This document shows, in pieces, positions 45,301-57,129 of a DNA stretch of 64,000 nt. Every line of letters begins with the position of its first letter. Position 1 is the stretch's first letter. A program made the position numbers and the translations under genes. The notes beneath the pieces were generated by a model. The model had not been told where the DNA came from. It ran no database searches and saw only the letters and a list, made by a program, of their open reading frames with translations. Source of the DNA: Zygnema cylindricum (lineage: Eukaryota; Streptophyta; Zygnematophyceae; Zygnematales; Zygnemataceae); assembly GCA_037447655.1 (NCBI GenBank), contig JBBHKE010002020.1:153595-217594 (forward strand). The letters run 5' to 3'.

Positions 45301-48300
45301 GTCGATGGGAAAAATAATTTTGGTGTACAAATGTCCCAGGAAGAACCGGTCTTGGATCGAAAAGGATATACAGAGATGGACTCGGATCAGCAAGTAATTT
45401 CAACAGACGGGAAGGATGTGGAGAGAATAATATGGTGGGACATTGAGGAGGCAGAAGGAATGTTGGTAGGGAGAGAGACTCCTACAAAAGAGTCTACTCC
45501 TGTGGCAGAATTGGATGCAGTTTTAGAAATGGGAGGGCAAAAAGCGAGAGATAAACTGCTTGAAGCTGGTGGATTTTGTGAATGGGTCAAGTCTTGGAAT
45601 GGTGGTTTTAAGGCCCATTTATCAAAAAAACAGGGTTTGGATGGGAACATTGCTGGGATGATGGGAGGAGTAATTACACCTTATACTTCGAATATAGGAG
45701 AAGTGTCAGGTCAGACCTCTGACAAAGAAGATTCAGATGATACAGATGAGATTGAGGAGGATTTGTCCAAATATGGCAAAGCATATGAGGCTTTTGGGAA
45801 AGGGAAGAGCGGAAAGGAGGCGTGTTGGGCATTTGCTGCTCTTTTTGAAGTGTCAGCCATTAATACTCTTCTCTCGAACTTTCTTTTGCCTTTACAGGTG
45901 CGCGATTCCGTTTTACGCAGCTGATCAAATATTGCAAAATGTCCTCTGATCTGCTGTAATTTTTCTAGAGCACTTAGGTGGATGAGTATTTTTTTTTCAT
46001 TCTGACACATTTGGTTCGTTGTACCTTGGAAATGTCGTGTTTTCGTCTCTTCTGGCTATCTGGTAACGCGGTGGTTTGTCTGACGTAAAGGTCAGAATAA
46101 GCTTCAAATATCGTTCAAGGAAATTGCTTTGATCTACGCTGAAACTGAAATGAAACTGGAGCAGAAAACTGACGTTCTATGAATTGCAGGGCCAGGAGAT
46201 TATGGGTCCAACAGGACGTATTCATTGTTCTCTCAATTTAAATACTGAAACTGGACGACTTTCTGCACGTAGACCGAGCTTACAGGTGGGATCCTGATCC
46301 AAAAGAGTTATCTACCTTGACCTTTGACCTTCTATCAAATCCTTCTTCCAAATGGCCGAGCTATCTTCTTTTCTTCATGTGGAAATGCTGGTTAAATATG
46401 CGTATAAAGAAATTTTGGTCTGCTTATTTTGTTGGCATGTCATATTTTTGCAATGGTTTCAGAACCAACCAGGCATGGAAAAGGACCGCTATTACATTCG
46501 GAGGGCATTCCAGGCAGCTGATGGCAATACCCTAATTGTCGCCGATTATGGGCAGGTAACTCCTCCGAACCAGAGGAAGGTTTTGGGAAAGAATTTGGTT
46601 TGAATGGCAAAAAGATACACTGTCGACTGTTATTATTCTGGGCAGACTAATAGCAAAGCAATACAATTTGTGCCAAATCGTGGATGCAAATAAGTGTTTT
46701 TTTGACTCTTGTTGTTTGGGATTTGGGTTCAATGTTGCCACACTAATAAATATTCCTGCGGGAAAAAATACTACCACAAGCTACTATGGTCTGTACTGAT
46801 TACGATTCATTTTGTATAGTGCTGGAAACAGTGGGAGGCAACGTTGCTGTTTTAGTTTCAGTCTTTGATGTCGCCACGTAAAAAGTTGTGAAGCAAAGCA
46901 TAACTTTTGATTTTCGGATTGGTGACCGTCTTCAATAAGTACAATTAGAGGCAGAACCATGGAGGGGTTAGATTCATATCCTCTTACTCCTGATTACTGT
47001 GTGTAACTCAATACATGACTAGTCTTATATGGGAAGTTGAACATTTTTTATTAAATATACGTGTCATATGTAATTAACTTGCTTTATATAATTTAATGTG
47101 ACAGCTTGAGCTACGAATTCTGGCCCATTTGGCTGAATGCAAGAGTATGTTGACTGCTTTCAAAGCTGGAGGGGATTTCCACTCCCGAACTGCTTTGAAT
47201 ATGTATCCACATGTGAGAGAGGCGGTAGAAAAAGGAGAGGTTATCCTGGAGTGGGACCCACAACCTGGTCAGGAGAAACCTCCGGTTCCTCTTCTAAAAG
47301 ATAAGTTTCGAGGAGAGAGACAGAAGGCCAAGATGTTGAACTTCTCCATCGCTTATGGGAAGACAGTTATGGGACTCGGAAAAGATTGGAAGGTGAGATT
47401 TTAAAAAATCTGCTGTGAAAATTTGGGAAATGGGACACAGGAGATCACTGATATACCAGTTTGGATGGTATAGAGCATAAAAGGTACGCAATTATGGCTG
47501 TGGGAATGATCTTGTAATTTTACGGAGGTTGTAGGTTACGGTCAAAGCTAGGTCTGGTTATTTACTTCATTCATACGGCGAAGGCTTGTTTGTTTCTAAA
47601 ATTACTGTCACTAATGAAAAGTAAAAGGAATGTAATCAGCTGACTCTGTTGCCATGTGTGCTTTAGGTTTCTCGCTTTGAAGCAGCGAAAACTGTAAATT
47701 TATGGTATAGCGATCGGCCAGAGGTGAAAAAATGGCAGGAGGAGAGAATTGCTGAAGCGAAGAAAACGAAAAAAGTGAGGACATTGCTTGGTCGTCCTCG
47801 AGATTTGCCAGACATCAATCATAAAGAGGATCGTATTTCATCACATTTTGAGAGAGCAGCAATTAACACACCAGTACAGGTACGTCTGGAATGCTTTATT
47901 TATCGGGAGGATTTGCGAGTCTTTGAGCTCCACAGAAGAGTGCTGAAAGAATGAATGTCTTCAGGAGGATCATATTTTATTTTTGTAACTTAGCAAGTAC
48001 AGACTTGGTTTATGTAATGACTCGGTTGGTTGTCAGGACATTTGAATTTCTCTCCTGAAAATTGTCTTGCGACTAAGTTTTTCTTCCTCCTTCCCAGCTT
48101 GAAGCATTTTTTTTCGGTTGAATGCTTTACCGGGGTTCTAATAACTTTTAAAACAATTTCTGAAGGCATTTAAGCGCTGTTTGTCGACTTTTTTGTGGAA
48201 TTCTGAAGACTTCTTAACGCACTTTTGAAGATTTTTTGACGCAGGTTTGAAGACTTTTTACGCTAGTTTTGAAGCTTTTTAAGACATTTTACAAAAAAAT

Positions 48301-49829
48301 GTAGTTTGTTAAACTCAGTTTCGAAGACTTGCTAACGCTCCTTTTAATGCCGGTATGAGACTGTTTTACTCAGTTCTGACAGTTTTGAACACTGTTTCAA
48401 TGGTACAGGGAAGTGCGGCTGACATTGCAATGCTGGCCATGCTGCGACTCGATGCCAACGCTGAGCTTGCAGCACTTGGCTACAAACTGCTGCTTCAGGT
48501 ACAACGGCTCACTGTTATTATACGGCTTAGCATTTTTACACCGCTTACCACTATTACCCGGTTGACCACTATTAGACCGCTTACCACTGCTACACTGCTT
48601 ACCGCTATTACACCCTTTACCACTATTTCATTGCCGCTTACCACTGTTAGTGCAGATTGTGTGGGTTGTATTGGCTAAGTGTATAATTGTTTGGCAGTTT
48701 TTGGTACAAATTTCAAGGGCTCGATGTCTTCCACTCTTAGTCATGTTGTATACTCAAAACAGGTTGTCCTTAACCCTCCTTTGTGGACTTTGTTGACAAA
48801 TAGTGTGGACGCCACCAGTGGTGGTAGGCAGTGAAAGAGAATATATATGAGGACGGAAAGAACGAAGGAGGAGGACAACAGAAGGACAGAAAGCAAGAAA
48901 GAAAATAAGAAAGAAAATAAACTGAAAAGAAATAAAATAAAAAATCAGAAATAAGGGAAGAAAGAAATTATCTAGGAAGAAAACAAAGAAAAACACAGAG
49001 AGGGAGAAAAAGCAGTTTTCTTTCGGCCAAGTCACAGCTGAAGCGTTTGCAGGGCAGTAATCGAGAGAGCATATCACTCACCACTTTTAGAGTGGACTAT
49101 CTTTTCAAGTTGATAGCTTTGCTATCATTATTGATCCGCTCTAGTTTTGCCACAGTTCTTTCAGATACGAGGCATTTCTCATTTAATAACTCTTTTCTAT
49201 GAAACAGAAACAACAGGTTTACCATAAAAAACGCTGGAATAAAACAGCATTTATAAATTGTGTACCGTGTGAATCACAGTGCGATTCACACAAACACTAT
49301 TTAAGAACTGCTTTATTTCACGATTTTTCATGGTAAACTAGGTATACTTGTCTAATACAAAAGCATTTTTGAAACAATGTTCATCGCGAATCACTATTAG
49401 CATAATAAGTACGAGGACTTTTTAGGTTTAATAATTATGTTTTCTGTCCAAATGACGTTGACAATTTTGAACCGCAAAAGAATTGGCATTAAGAAAAAAA
49501 AGTAGTATTAATAACGCTGTTTTGAGTTCAGATGTCAAAAAAGATCGGGACGGAATAAGTGCTCATGGTGTAATCACTTTAGGAAGGTTTAAAAGCAGTA
49601 AGAAAGACTGAGGGAGACTTTTTGAGTGTTTGGTTTCCTGTAGGTCCACGACGAGGTCATTTTGGAGGGGCCAGAAGAGCATGCCAAAAGAGCACTAGAA
49701 ATTGTTTTGGATTGTATGCAAAAACCCTTCCCGGAACGCCCTGGAGATTTTACTCGTGGAAAAAACCCTCTTTTATTGGAGCTAGTGGTGGATGCAAAGT
49801 ACGCCAAAAATTGGTATTCGGCCAAGTAA
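39393..49829 (+). CDS. POLI: Organellar family-A DNA polymerase I (plant POLIA/POLIB type)
   Basis: Replicates and repairs chloroplast and/or mitochondrial DNA. Twelve exons: 39393-39514, 41583-42198, 42530-42718, 42941-43267, 43900-44367, ~44770-45897, 46190-46285, 46463-46555, 47105-47392, 47667-47879, 48409-48498, 49644-49829; about 1,271 residues against ~1,050 in Arabidopsis. The start (GGCCATGGCGG) opens a Ser/Arg-rich, acid-poor leader that looks like a transit peptide. Exonuclease motifs: ACDTEV (Exo I), WHNYSFDYH (Exo II), YSVYDAVSTW (Exo III). Polymerase motifs: VADYGQ-LELRIL (A, split by intron 8), KAKMLNFSIAYGKT (B), VHDEV (C). All catalytic acids are kept. The extra length is an acidic insertion in exon 6. 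The exon 5/6 junction is unsure: the best acceptor (TTGCAG|G, 44793) breaks phase, whereas CATAG|C (44770) keeps it. Other junctions keep phase. Confidence 0.95.
48155..48345. repeat. TTTTGAAGACTTTTTAACGC repeats in intron 10 of the polymerase gene
   Basis: Six to seven imperfect units of about 25-28 bases between exon 10 (ends 47879) and exon 11 (starts 48409). Each has TTGAAGACTT or a variant followed by a T-run and ACGC. Confidence 0.6.
48505..48660. repeat. CCGCTTACCACTATTACA repeats in intron 11 of the polymerase gene
   Basis: About nine imperfect 13-18 base units directly after exon 11 (donor at 48499). Followed by a GA-rich tract at 48830-49030. Confidence 0.65.
49382..49573. mobile_element. 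Group E-like element in intron 11 of the polymerase gene
   Basis: The left part CATCGCGAATCACTATTAGC matches the group edge. The right end is weak. It lies just before the last exon. Confidence 0.35.
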
Positions 49830-52270
49830 TACCTTTTATTGTTTATGTCATCTTACATGTCATCACCGACTGGAGGGAGAGAAAGAAAAATTGGAGAAGT
49901 CAAATTGAAGTCCGGTTATACCAAAGAATGTGGCAAGGAGGGGATCAAGATCGACAGCAAAGAATAGTTTTGAAGTTCGGATTGGGATACTATTTTTACT
50001 GTGGATTGGATGGGTAACGCTTATTGGATGGACCAATGATAATAGCAGTCGATGCGGGAGTGGTTTTCAATGGAGGAAAGGGGAGAGACGAGAGGTGGGA
50101 AGACTGAGCTCGATTTTTGCTCGTGGTTTTGCCGAAACTGTAAAGCTTTTCACAGAAACCACAAATGGTTTTGAATCGCCTTTGAAATTTTGTTATTTGT
50201 CTGTGACATATTGTCAGTCCTCTTCTTCACCGACCTCCGACTCTCAACGAAGGCCTTACTACTAGAAGTGAAAGAAACAAAATGAGGTCGAACATAGAAT
50301 AGCTGATGTTTACATCGTATTCGTAGGGCTCTAGTCAAATGTCACTCAAATGTGACTTCTTGCTTGAAGTTTAATGCGTCCTGCGGTACACTTGAGGATT
50401 TTTCCGCTCCTGTTTACGAGCAGATAAGATATTAAAAAAGCCAAAGGTTAGAAAACAGTTGAAGCTTGACAAACTTGACTCGACTTGGGAGTACCGGTTC
50501 TGCTGCCCTGTCGGTTACAAAAGAAGAATCAGATAAGTGTATGTGTATACAAGATTTAGGATCTTGAGAGAGAGCTAGGAAATATTACAAAAGTTTATTC
50601 TTTTAGAAGTTCCGGAAGGCTACGATTTTTTTATTTACATGGAGAATTTCAGGCTGGTTATACATGAAGGCTGTTTTACGTTTCCTACTGCCATATATTT
50701 CAGCAGGAATATAATCCGCTCTGTCTACTTTAAATGTCTCCCTTAGCTGCATACATTTCCTCTCTCCCCTATTATATCCTTCTGCATTCACCATGCATTT
50801 CATGGATGTTTTTTTGTTCATTTTGATATTTCACAGACAAAATTGCTTGCTGATTGCAGTGGTCTATAAGGTGTCCCATTATGGCATGGTTGATGTGCAG
50901 CACTCTTATTAACGATTTGTTGAGTATATCTTTACATACAAAGTTGAGAATAAGCTGACTCAATATAGTGAGAATCTCTAAAGGCAAAACTGCAAAATTG
51001 GAAAGTTAACGTTAACAAAAACCGCTATGAAAAAAATAATAGATGACAATCATTAGGGTCATTGAGAAAGCATGATAGAGAGAAATTGAGTGGGAAGTCA
51101 AATGCAAAGTAAAAGCCACAAAGAAACACCCAGCAAAAACAGATATAAACATATAAAGAACGCCGCAGCTACAAGAAGACCCCCAAAAATCTGGGGATCA
51201 AAAGATGCACCTAAAAAAATTAAGCACACTTGGCGGAATGTGTACACTTGAAGCATTTGTACTATTTTTTTTTACAGCCTATGATGCATATTGTTAGGCA
51301 AAAAGGTTGTGGTTCCTGTTTTGCACTGCATTGCATGACAGCGTGAAGCAACCAATCTACAAACAAACTATTATAATCTCCCATGAAATTTATGGTTTAC
51401 AATAAAGGTAAATCAGTACAACAACGCAAAAAGAAATACACAACATTAAAATCGTTACCAAAATCATATCAATTGCATCAATGCAAGCAAAAAGCTCACA
51501 TAAGCCAGTCTCCAAAATGACCCCTTCAGTGATTGGTCAGAGTGCCCTTTCTCAACGTCAGTACAACAGAGGTACAGAAAGATATTCTGCACTCATAAAA
51601 CGACAAAAAGAAGCAACACGGCCCAGAACAGAGATTGTTGTCCCATACCATCCAAAGTTCTGGCATCTTCATTCACCGTTTTTTGTCTCATTAGTCCTTG
51701 CAACCAGCAAAACGTCAACATGGAGTCTCTCATGCCACAGTTTTACATGCTCATCATGATGCAAACGAATTTAGTCGAAAAAAATTGACACAATTAAAAG
51801 GCAAAGTGTCAACAAAAACAAAACCTTCCTAAACCAATCTGTACCTATTTCCCCTACAAATCCCTTCGCTGATGATTCCCAAACCCATCTTCAGGTTGCA
51901 TAGAGGCAAAAGTAATGCTCAATCATAGAGTGAAACCATTGGTCAAGAAAAATGACAGCGTTTTAGCATTTTTCTCCCAGTCCCTTTCACAACAGAAATG
52001 TTTCTCCACTGTCAGTCCTGCCTTCGGCATGGGAGCACAGTGACAGAAAGAACTTTGGACGAATCTCCTCTTTATTAGGTCCATGTGGATACCTACTTTA
52101 CAGCTGCACTATGCTATATACATGCCACCTCAAGATGTCGAATGCAAACAGAGATAGAAACCAAGTCCCACGGACCTCTTCTGCTGTTGTTGCAGTTACA
52201 AAGTTTGGTTGGTTCTCTTCACCAGAAAGCTTGGAGAACTGAACATACAAAAAAAAAAAAAAATGGTCAG
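49830..52270. other. Intergenic stretch without recognised genes
   Basis: Follows the polymerase stop. It probably contains that gene's 3' untranslated region and the 3' side of the trihelix gene on the other strand. Open frames here (up to 131 residues) show no family resemblance, and I see no repeats of note. Confidence 0.5.
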
Positions 52271-52289
52271 ATAACTTGCTAAGTCTGAT

Positions 52290-52488
52290 CCACTGCACAC
52301 CGTTGTAAGTGTAAAGGAATTATTAGAATTGAAGTGTTGTTTGTATCAATAACATTAATTTAGGGCAAACTGACGTGGCTGATTTCAGGCAGGTCTTTTG
52401 TAAAGTGCTATTAACACCATTTTCTGATTTTAGGCCAAAAAAAGTCGCAACCGGATTAGTGTTATTAACACTAATAGCGATAAGCATG
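52290..52488. mobile_element. Group E miniature transposon downstream of the trihelix gene
   Basis: Centre ACTGACGTGGCTGATTTCAG; right part GGCCAAAAAAAGTCGCAACC and TTAACACTAATAGCGATAAG, ending ATGTA. Closely related to the 27.4- and 62.7-kb copies over the right half. Confidence 0.6.
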
Positions 52489-52706
52489 TATAGCTTCGTA
52501 AAAGAGAAGCCTTTCACGAAACAAAAGCAAGCAAAATCAAGCATGAAATTAAAGGGTGCAATTTAGAAGGACCTTGACTAAGATCAATAAAAAACAGTAA
52601 ATGAAAAGGAAAGCAATCGTCTATAAAATGATATCCAACACTTTAAAGAGCTTCTTAATATTAGATAGCAATACAGGTAAAACTTACTTCATGCTGAACA
52701 GAAAAG

Positions 52707-53567
52707 TTATCCTGAAAATCCCTCAGGAACTTGCCTAGGTTGCATTAAAGGCGACAGTCCAATAGGCTGATCAGCAGGCACGTGTGACTGACGTCCTCCA
52801 TGGAGCTTTGCAATATCCAGCTGCATTTGCATACGCTGTAGTTCTAACTCCTTCACAAAATTCATTCTCATCCTCTCTAATTCCATCAGCTTCTCCTGCC
52901 TTGCCATCTCCACACGCTCATATCTCGCTCCAAACTCCTTAATCGCCAATGCTAACTCATGATACGAGTGTGGCGCCTCTCTTCTTTTCTTTAAATGACC
53001 TTTTGCAATATTATTGGTTAACAATCCTTGACCAATGGCTGCTCCTCCAACTGCTCCTGCCCTCCGTTGACCATCTTGACCAGCTAAGGTAACTGCAGGA
53101 AGTTGAGCTTGACCCGGCTGTCTGAAAATATTGTCTTCCGTACCTTCCATTTCATCGTCGTCATCTTCTCCTCCATCCGAATCCATCCCTCCGCCTCCAT
53201 CCACTCTTCCAGCAAGTCCTCCGAGAAGCTCATGCACTCGATCAAATAAGCGCCACTCTTTTTTCAAACTGCCCGCTGCCCGTTGGTTCAAAACAATCTT
53301 GTACTTCTTTTTCACAGAGTCGATCTTATTTTTACATTGCAGCCACGTCTTTGTACTTTTTCCTCCTCCTAAACGGGCAGAGACTTTCTCGGCAACTTCG
53401 TCCCACTCGTGTTTCTTTAACTTGCCACGTCCGATTGCCACGTGTTTCTCTCCCCAAGCTGCCACGACAGCATCCGTGGCTGCTTCGCTCCATTCTTCTC
53501 TCACTGTCGTGCTGCCACGTCGCTCTTCTGGTTCAGGAGCGCCCCATGGTAACGGCAGAGCGGCCAT
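52707..53567 (-). CDS. Trihelix transcription factor, SIP1/ASIL type
   Basis: Single-exon gene of 286 codons. The start at 53567 is chosen because the domain follows it at the usual distance; the frame is open 64 codons further upstream, but that part is Leu/Ser/Arg-rich and looks like untranslated sequence. Residues ~25-110 form the trihelix DNA-binding domain. EEWSEAATDAVVAAWGEKHV, KLKKHEWDEVAEKV, TWLQCKNKIDSVKKKYK and EWRLFDRVHELL give the three Trp/aromatic-anchored helices plus the fourth helix. An acidic spacer (SDGGEDDDDEMEG) follows. A C-terminal coiled coil (SYHELALAIKEFGARYERVE, then MELERMRMNFVKELELQRMQ) is typical of the SIP1 clade and is used for dimerisation. Acts in the nucleus on GT-element-like promoters; its targets are unknown. 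The stop is TAA-type after VPEGFSG. Confidence 0.9.
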   Translation of the reverse strand: MAALPLPWGAPEPEERRGSTTVREEWSEAATDAVVAAWGEKHVAIGRGKLKKHEWDEVAEKVSARLGGGKSTKTWLQCKNKIDSVKKKYKIVLNQRAAGSLKKEWRLFDRVHELLGGLAGRVDGGGGMDSDGGEDDDDEMEGTEDNIFRQPGQAQLPAVTLAGQDGQRRAGAVGGAAIGQGLLTNNIAKGHLKKRREAPHSYHELALAIKEFGARYERVEMARQEKLMELERMRMNFVKELELQRMQMQLDIAKLHGGRQSHVPADQPIGLSPLMQPRQVPEGFSG

Positions 53568-54579
53568 TTTTCGTAAAGCCGGCTGGTTACCGAAAAGCAG
53601 ACGGAGGGCGGCAAGCCGGCAGCAGCAGCCCGGCAGAAGCAGCAGACGGAGGGAAAGGCGAAGAGACGGTGGTACACTAACCGCCGTCAAGAAAGGAGAA
53701 AGCAAAAGACTCAAAGAAGAAAAGAAAGCGGATGGAAAAGGCAAGGTGTGACGAGACATGGAGGTTGGAGCGACAAGGATCGTTAGATTTAAGCTATTGG
53801 AAAATTAAACCGTTAGATTCACATTAAATCATCAGTTCGGAGATACGGAAACGGTTTGTAGGAGGAACGGACGGCAGGGCGGGCAGACGCGAGAACGGTT
53901 GGCGGAATGGCGGCGATTTTTCGGGCGTTCGGGATTTGCCGGACGGCGGAGATTGAGTTAGGCGGCTGGATTCAGATGGTGAAGTATTCGTTTGGACCTA
54001 GGGTACTAGACGTGAGGCTATGGACTAATTTGAAAACATAGGGTTCACGTGTCCGTTTGGAGTTTCTAGCTGCTCTGGCTCCCATGTTCCCTGTTCAATT
54101 AACAGTTTAACTATCATAACCCACCATCATGGAAATACCAGTTTATTGTCGTAATTGCCACTAAGCTGGAAAACTGGTAGTTGGACAACACACATGCACA
54201 CCCTCTATGTTGCATCTCTATGAAGGACGTCAACCGCAGTCACAGTTTACTAAGAAACAAAAAACAGGTGTTCGGAATCGGTATTTAGCGGGATGCTGCA
54301 GAGTACTGGCAGCACATTTGGAGAGAAAACATCAAAACAACCATTGGACAATCGATAGAAAGTAGACCGTCACTGCTCGAGAATTCAAAATCTCAGTGCC
54401 AAACATGAGACGTGGCATGCAAGCATGTTCGTGCGAATTGTCAGAGTGCTGAGCTGGAAAAAGTTACGATACCGTAAGGAGTGAAACCTTACCGTATGCT
54501 ACTAATCGAAAAGTGCGAAAATTCAGTACCAAATCGTGCGTACATCGGCCACATTGACGCCCCAAACGAAAGCGAGCGC
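53568..54579. other. Upstream region of the trihelix gene
   Basis: GC-rich and purine-rich up to about 53960, consistent with a 5' untranslated leader and promoter on the minus strand. No clear TATA box was identified. No other gene is seen. Confidence 0.4.
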
Positions 54580-55123
54580 TACACCGCGAATCGTTATTAA
54601 TGACAAACTTTAAATAGTGTTTAAGAAAATTTACCGTACTTGATGCTAATTAAGAATTTGAATTTTTTCAAAAAAAAGGTGTATTCTAATTTCGGCGTTA
54701 ATGCTAATTTGGGAACAGCAAAAATGGAATATTCTCCGTACGATTATATACATTAATATATGTATCCGTATAGAATATTAGAAATTGTACGCCGTCGCGA
54801 ATCTAAAATATCCGTACATGCCATACTAATTTACGTGTCAGACTAATCCCGTTTTTTGGAGCGCACATTCCTATGCGTGCGCGTCTGATTAAATTCATTT
54901 TTTGTAAATTTTCACTTGAAAAGGTATATTTATGTACGGTCTGACATCGACCGTACATCACTCTATTTATATTTTATTGTACTTTCGGGCTTTACACTAT
55001 TTTGTACGGTACCTTAATTAACGTCAAGGATAAATTAAAATCATGTATCCTATTTAAAAAAAAAAATCAAAATTTTAAGAACCCAAATTAGAGTTATTGA
55101 CACTAATAACGATTCGCGGTGTA
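54580..55123. mobile_element. Group D transposon, 544 bp
   Basis: Ends TACACCGCGAATCGTTATTA and CTAATAACGATTCGCGGTGTA are inverted repeats on TA. The interior shares TTTTCACTTGAAAAGGTATA, GGTCTGACATCGACCGTACA and AGCGCACATTCCTATGCGTG with the 24.3-kb copy. No coding region. From 55124 to 56704 no gene is recognised. Confidence 0.75.
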
Positions 55124-56704
55124 CTGTACTGCATAGTAACCTCCTCCTAATCGTTTCTAATTGAAGAAACTAAAGTGCAAAATATGGGATGGAAAAACCA
55201 CCTGGGTACAAACGGGTAACAAAAACAGAAAAACAAAAAAGCAAACAAACATTAGCTAATTCTAAAAGTTTAACAAACAAACAGCGTTAACTAAACAAGC
55301 ATCTAACAATCTTAACCGAATCAAGTACACGCCTGATTACCTACAAAATGTGTCCAACCCCTACATTACCTTACTATCCACAACCTTAACAAACTAAGGT
55401 CCACAACCACGAAGGCCGTGGATGGGGACAGGATCCCTTGGAGGAAGACTTGAAAGGCCCCACCTGTCATCCGCAATCGTGCATTGTTGGAGAAGGTTCG
55501 GGCTTTGATCTCGTTGAAGGGCAAATGGTACTCGTTGACGATAAAAAATAACTTTTGTTTTAACCAACCTACTGATTTCAAGAAGTTCAATTACAGTGTT
55601 GCTCATATGGAAATGTTTTTTGGGTGTAAGATGCGATTGCATTTATGGGCGATCAAGCGTGTTACATTATGGAACGTGAGGTTTTACCCCCTCACCGCCC
55701 CCATTTTAAGGTGTCCGAAGCCCTCGAGTTGACATGGTTTTCCTCTGCGGTGTTTGGGGGGCTTTGTTGATGTGGTCCTGACGGGTCTGTTAAAACACTA
55801 GGTTTTTCTCTTGCAACGTTGTATATGGGTGTGGCGACTAAAGACGCAACGGCTTCCAAGAAACAACATTATGTTTGCAAAGTCATGGTGGATGAGTTTG
55901 TCCTCTTAATTGGACAAATTCTTTCAAAAAATTTGTTGACGATTATGAATGGAAAAAGTTTGAATCAAGGTAGACTCCTTAAAAACGGTTGACGCAGCAA
56001 ATCTAAACATAAACGTAGAACAAATGCAAACCTTTCAATCGTGAATTAGAGTGTAAGAAAAAATACTTTTGTAGCCATGCATCAGATCTCAACCACGAAC
56101 TCAAGCAAAAATGAGCACGAGGTTGAGCAAAGGGTAACGCTTGGAAAAGAGTTTGAAACTCAACAATTGCTAGTTGTTCTAATATGCGTTGGTGAGGTTA
56201 AAAGTTGTTGTTTGCAATGAGGGATACAAAAAACAGGTGTTGATTTCGGATGTATGCCGATGGTCATGCACGAGCAGAGAGGACAACCTCATGGAATCAT
56301 AGTAGACCTTTCTTCACTTTTGTGACGATACGAATCGAAGTTAGGAGGTCATCAACATTTTTTTTTTTTACAATCCCTACATCGCTTTGTTAAGAGTGTA
56401 TAATAATGTCATTGGCTGTCAACGTTTTTCGATCATTATATTAATTTTTTATTGAACCTAAGTTTAGTTTTCAATTTTACCTTGAATTGGCCAATAAATT
56501 ATTAGTTCGTCACAAAATTGACCTGGTGGAACATCACCAGTCATCAACATTCTAAAGTTTTAGTGAACAACTTTCGCAAAAGTGATTCCTACTTTGCACC
56601 TGAGTTAATATCCGCAAGTACACAAATGTACAAATAATGCACATAACCGGGTATGAATTGTAATCGGTGCATCGTTATGTTCCTTTCCATGCTACACTAT
56701 TTGG

Positions 56705-57129
56705 TAGTGTTGTGTATCACTGGCCATTTGACGATAACCGATATGCCCTTTCTTTTGGCCTATGGATAATCTTATTTTGGCATGATACACCGGGACCCAT
56801 GTTATCGCGATAAAAAAACATTTTTTTATCGCGATAACACCGGTTCGATAACTATCGGCGATAAATGTACGGTTCATACCGTACAATTGTACGGTTATCC
56901 GCGTACGGAATAGATTGCCATACATGGCTTGCTGCGCTATATATAGTGAAAAAACATAATACAATGTGTTATAAAGTACTATTATATAGCGTTCTATATT
57001 TTTTAACTGACCGCCGGTAAGGAATTTGTTGGTCTCAGAGCGATATATCGGAACCCCTCATCGTTCGATAACCGATAACTGTCGGTATCAGTTTTATCGT
57101 GATAAGTTTTGACCCGATACACAACACTA
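56705..57129. mobile_element. hAT-like miniature transposon, 425 bp, 8-bp target duplication
   Basis: Starts TAGTGTTGTGTATCAC and ends GATACACAACACTA. CTATTTGG flanks both sides (56697-56704 and 57130-57137). The interior has TTATCGCGATAACACCGG and GCGATATATCGGAACCCC, like the 9.3- and 38.1-kb copies. 57138-58780 holds no recognised gene. Confidence 0.88.

Noticed and set aside
55484-55732. 82-codon + strand frame
   Set aside because: No recognisable family, no splice context and no neighbouring exons.
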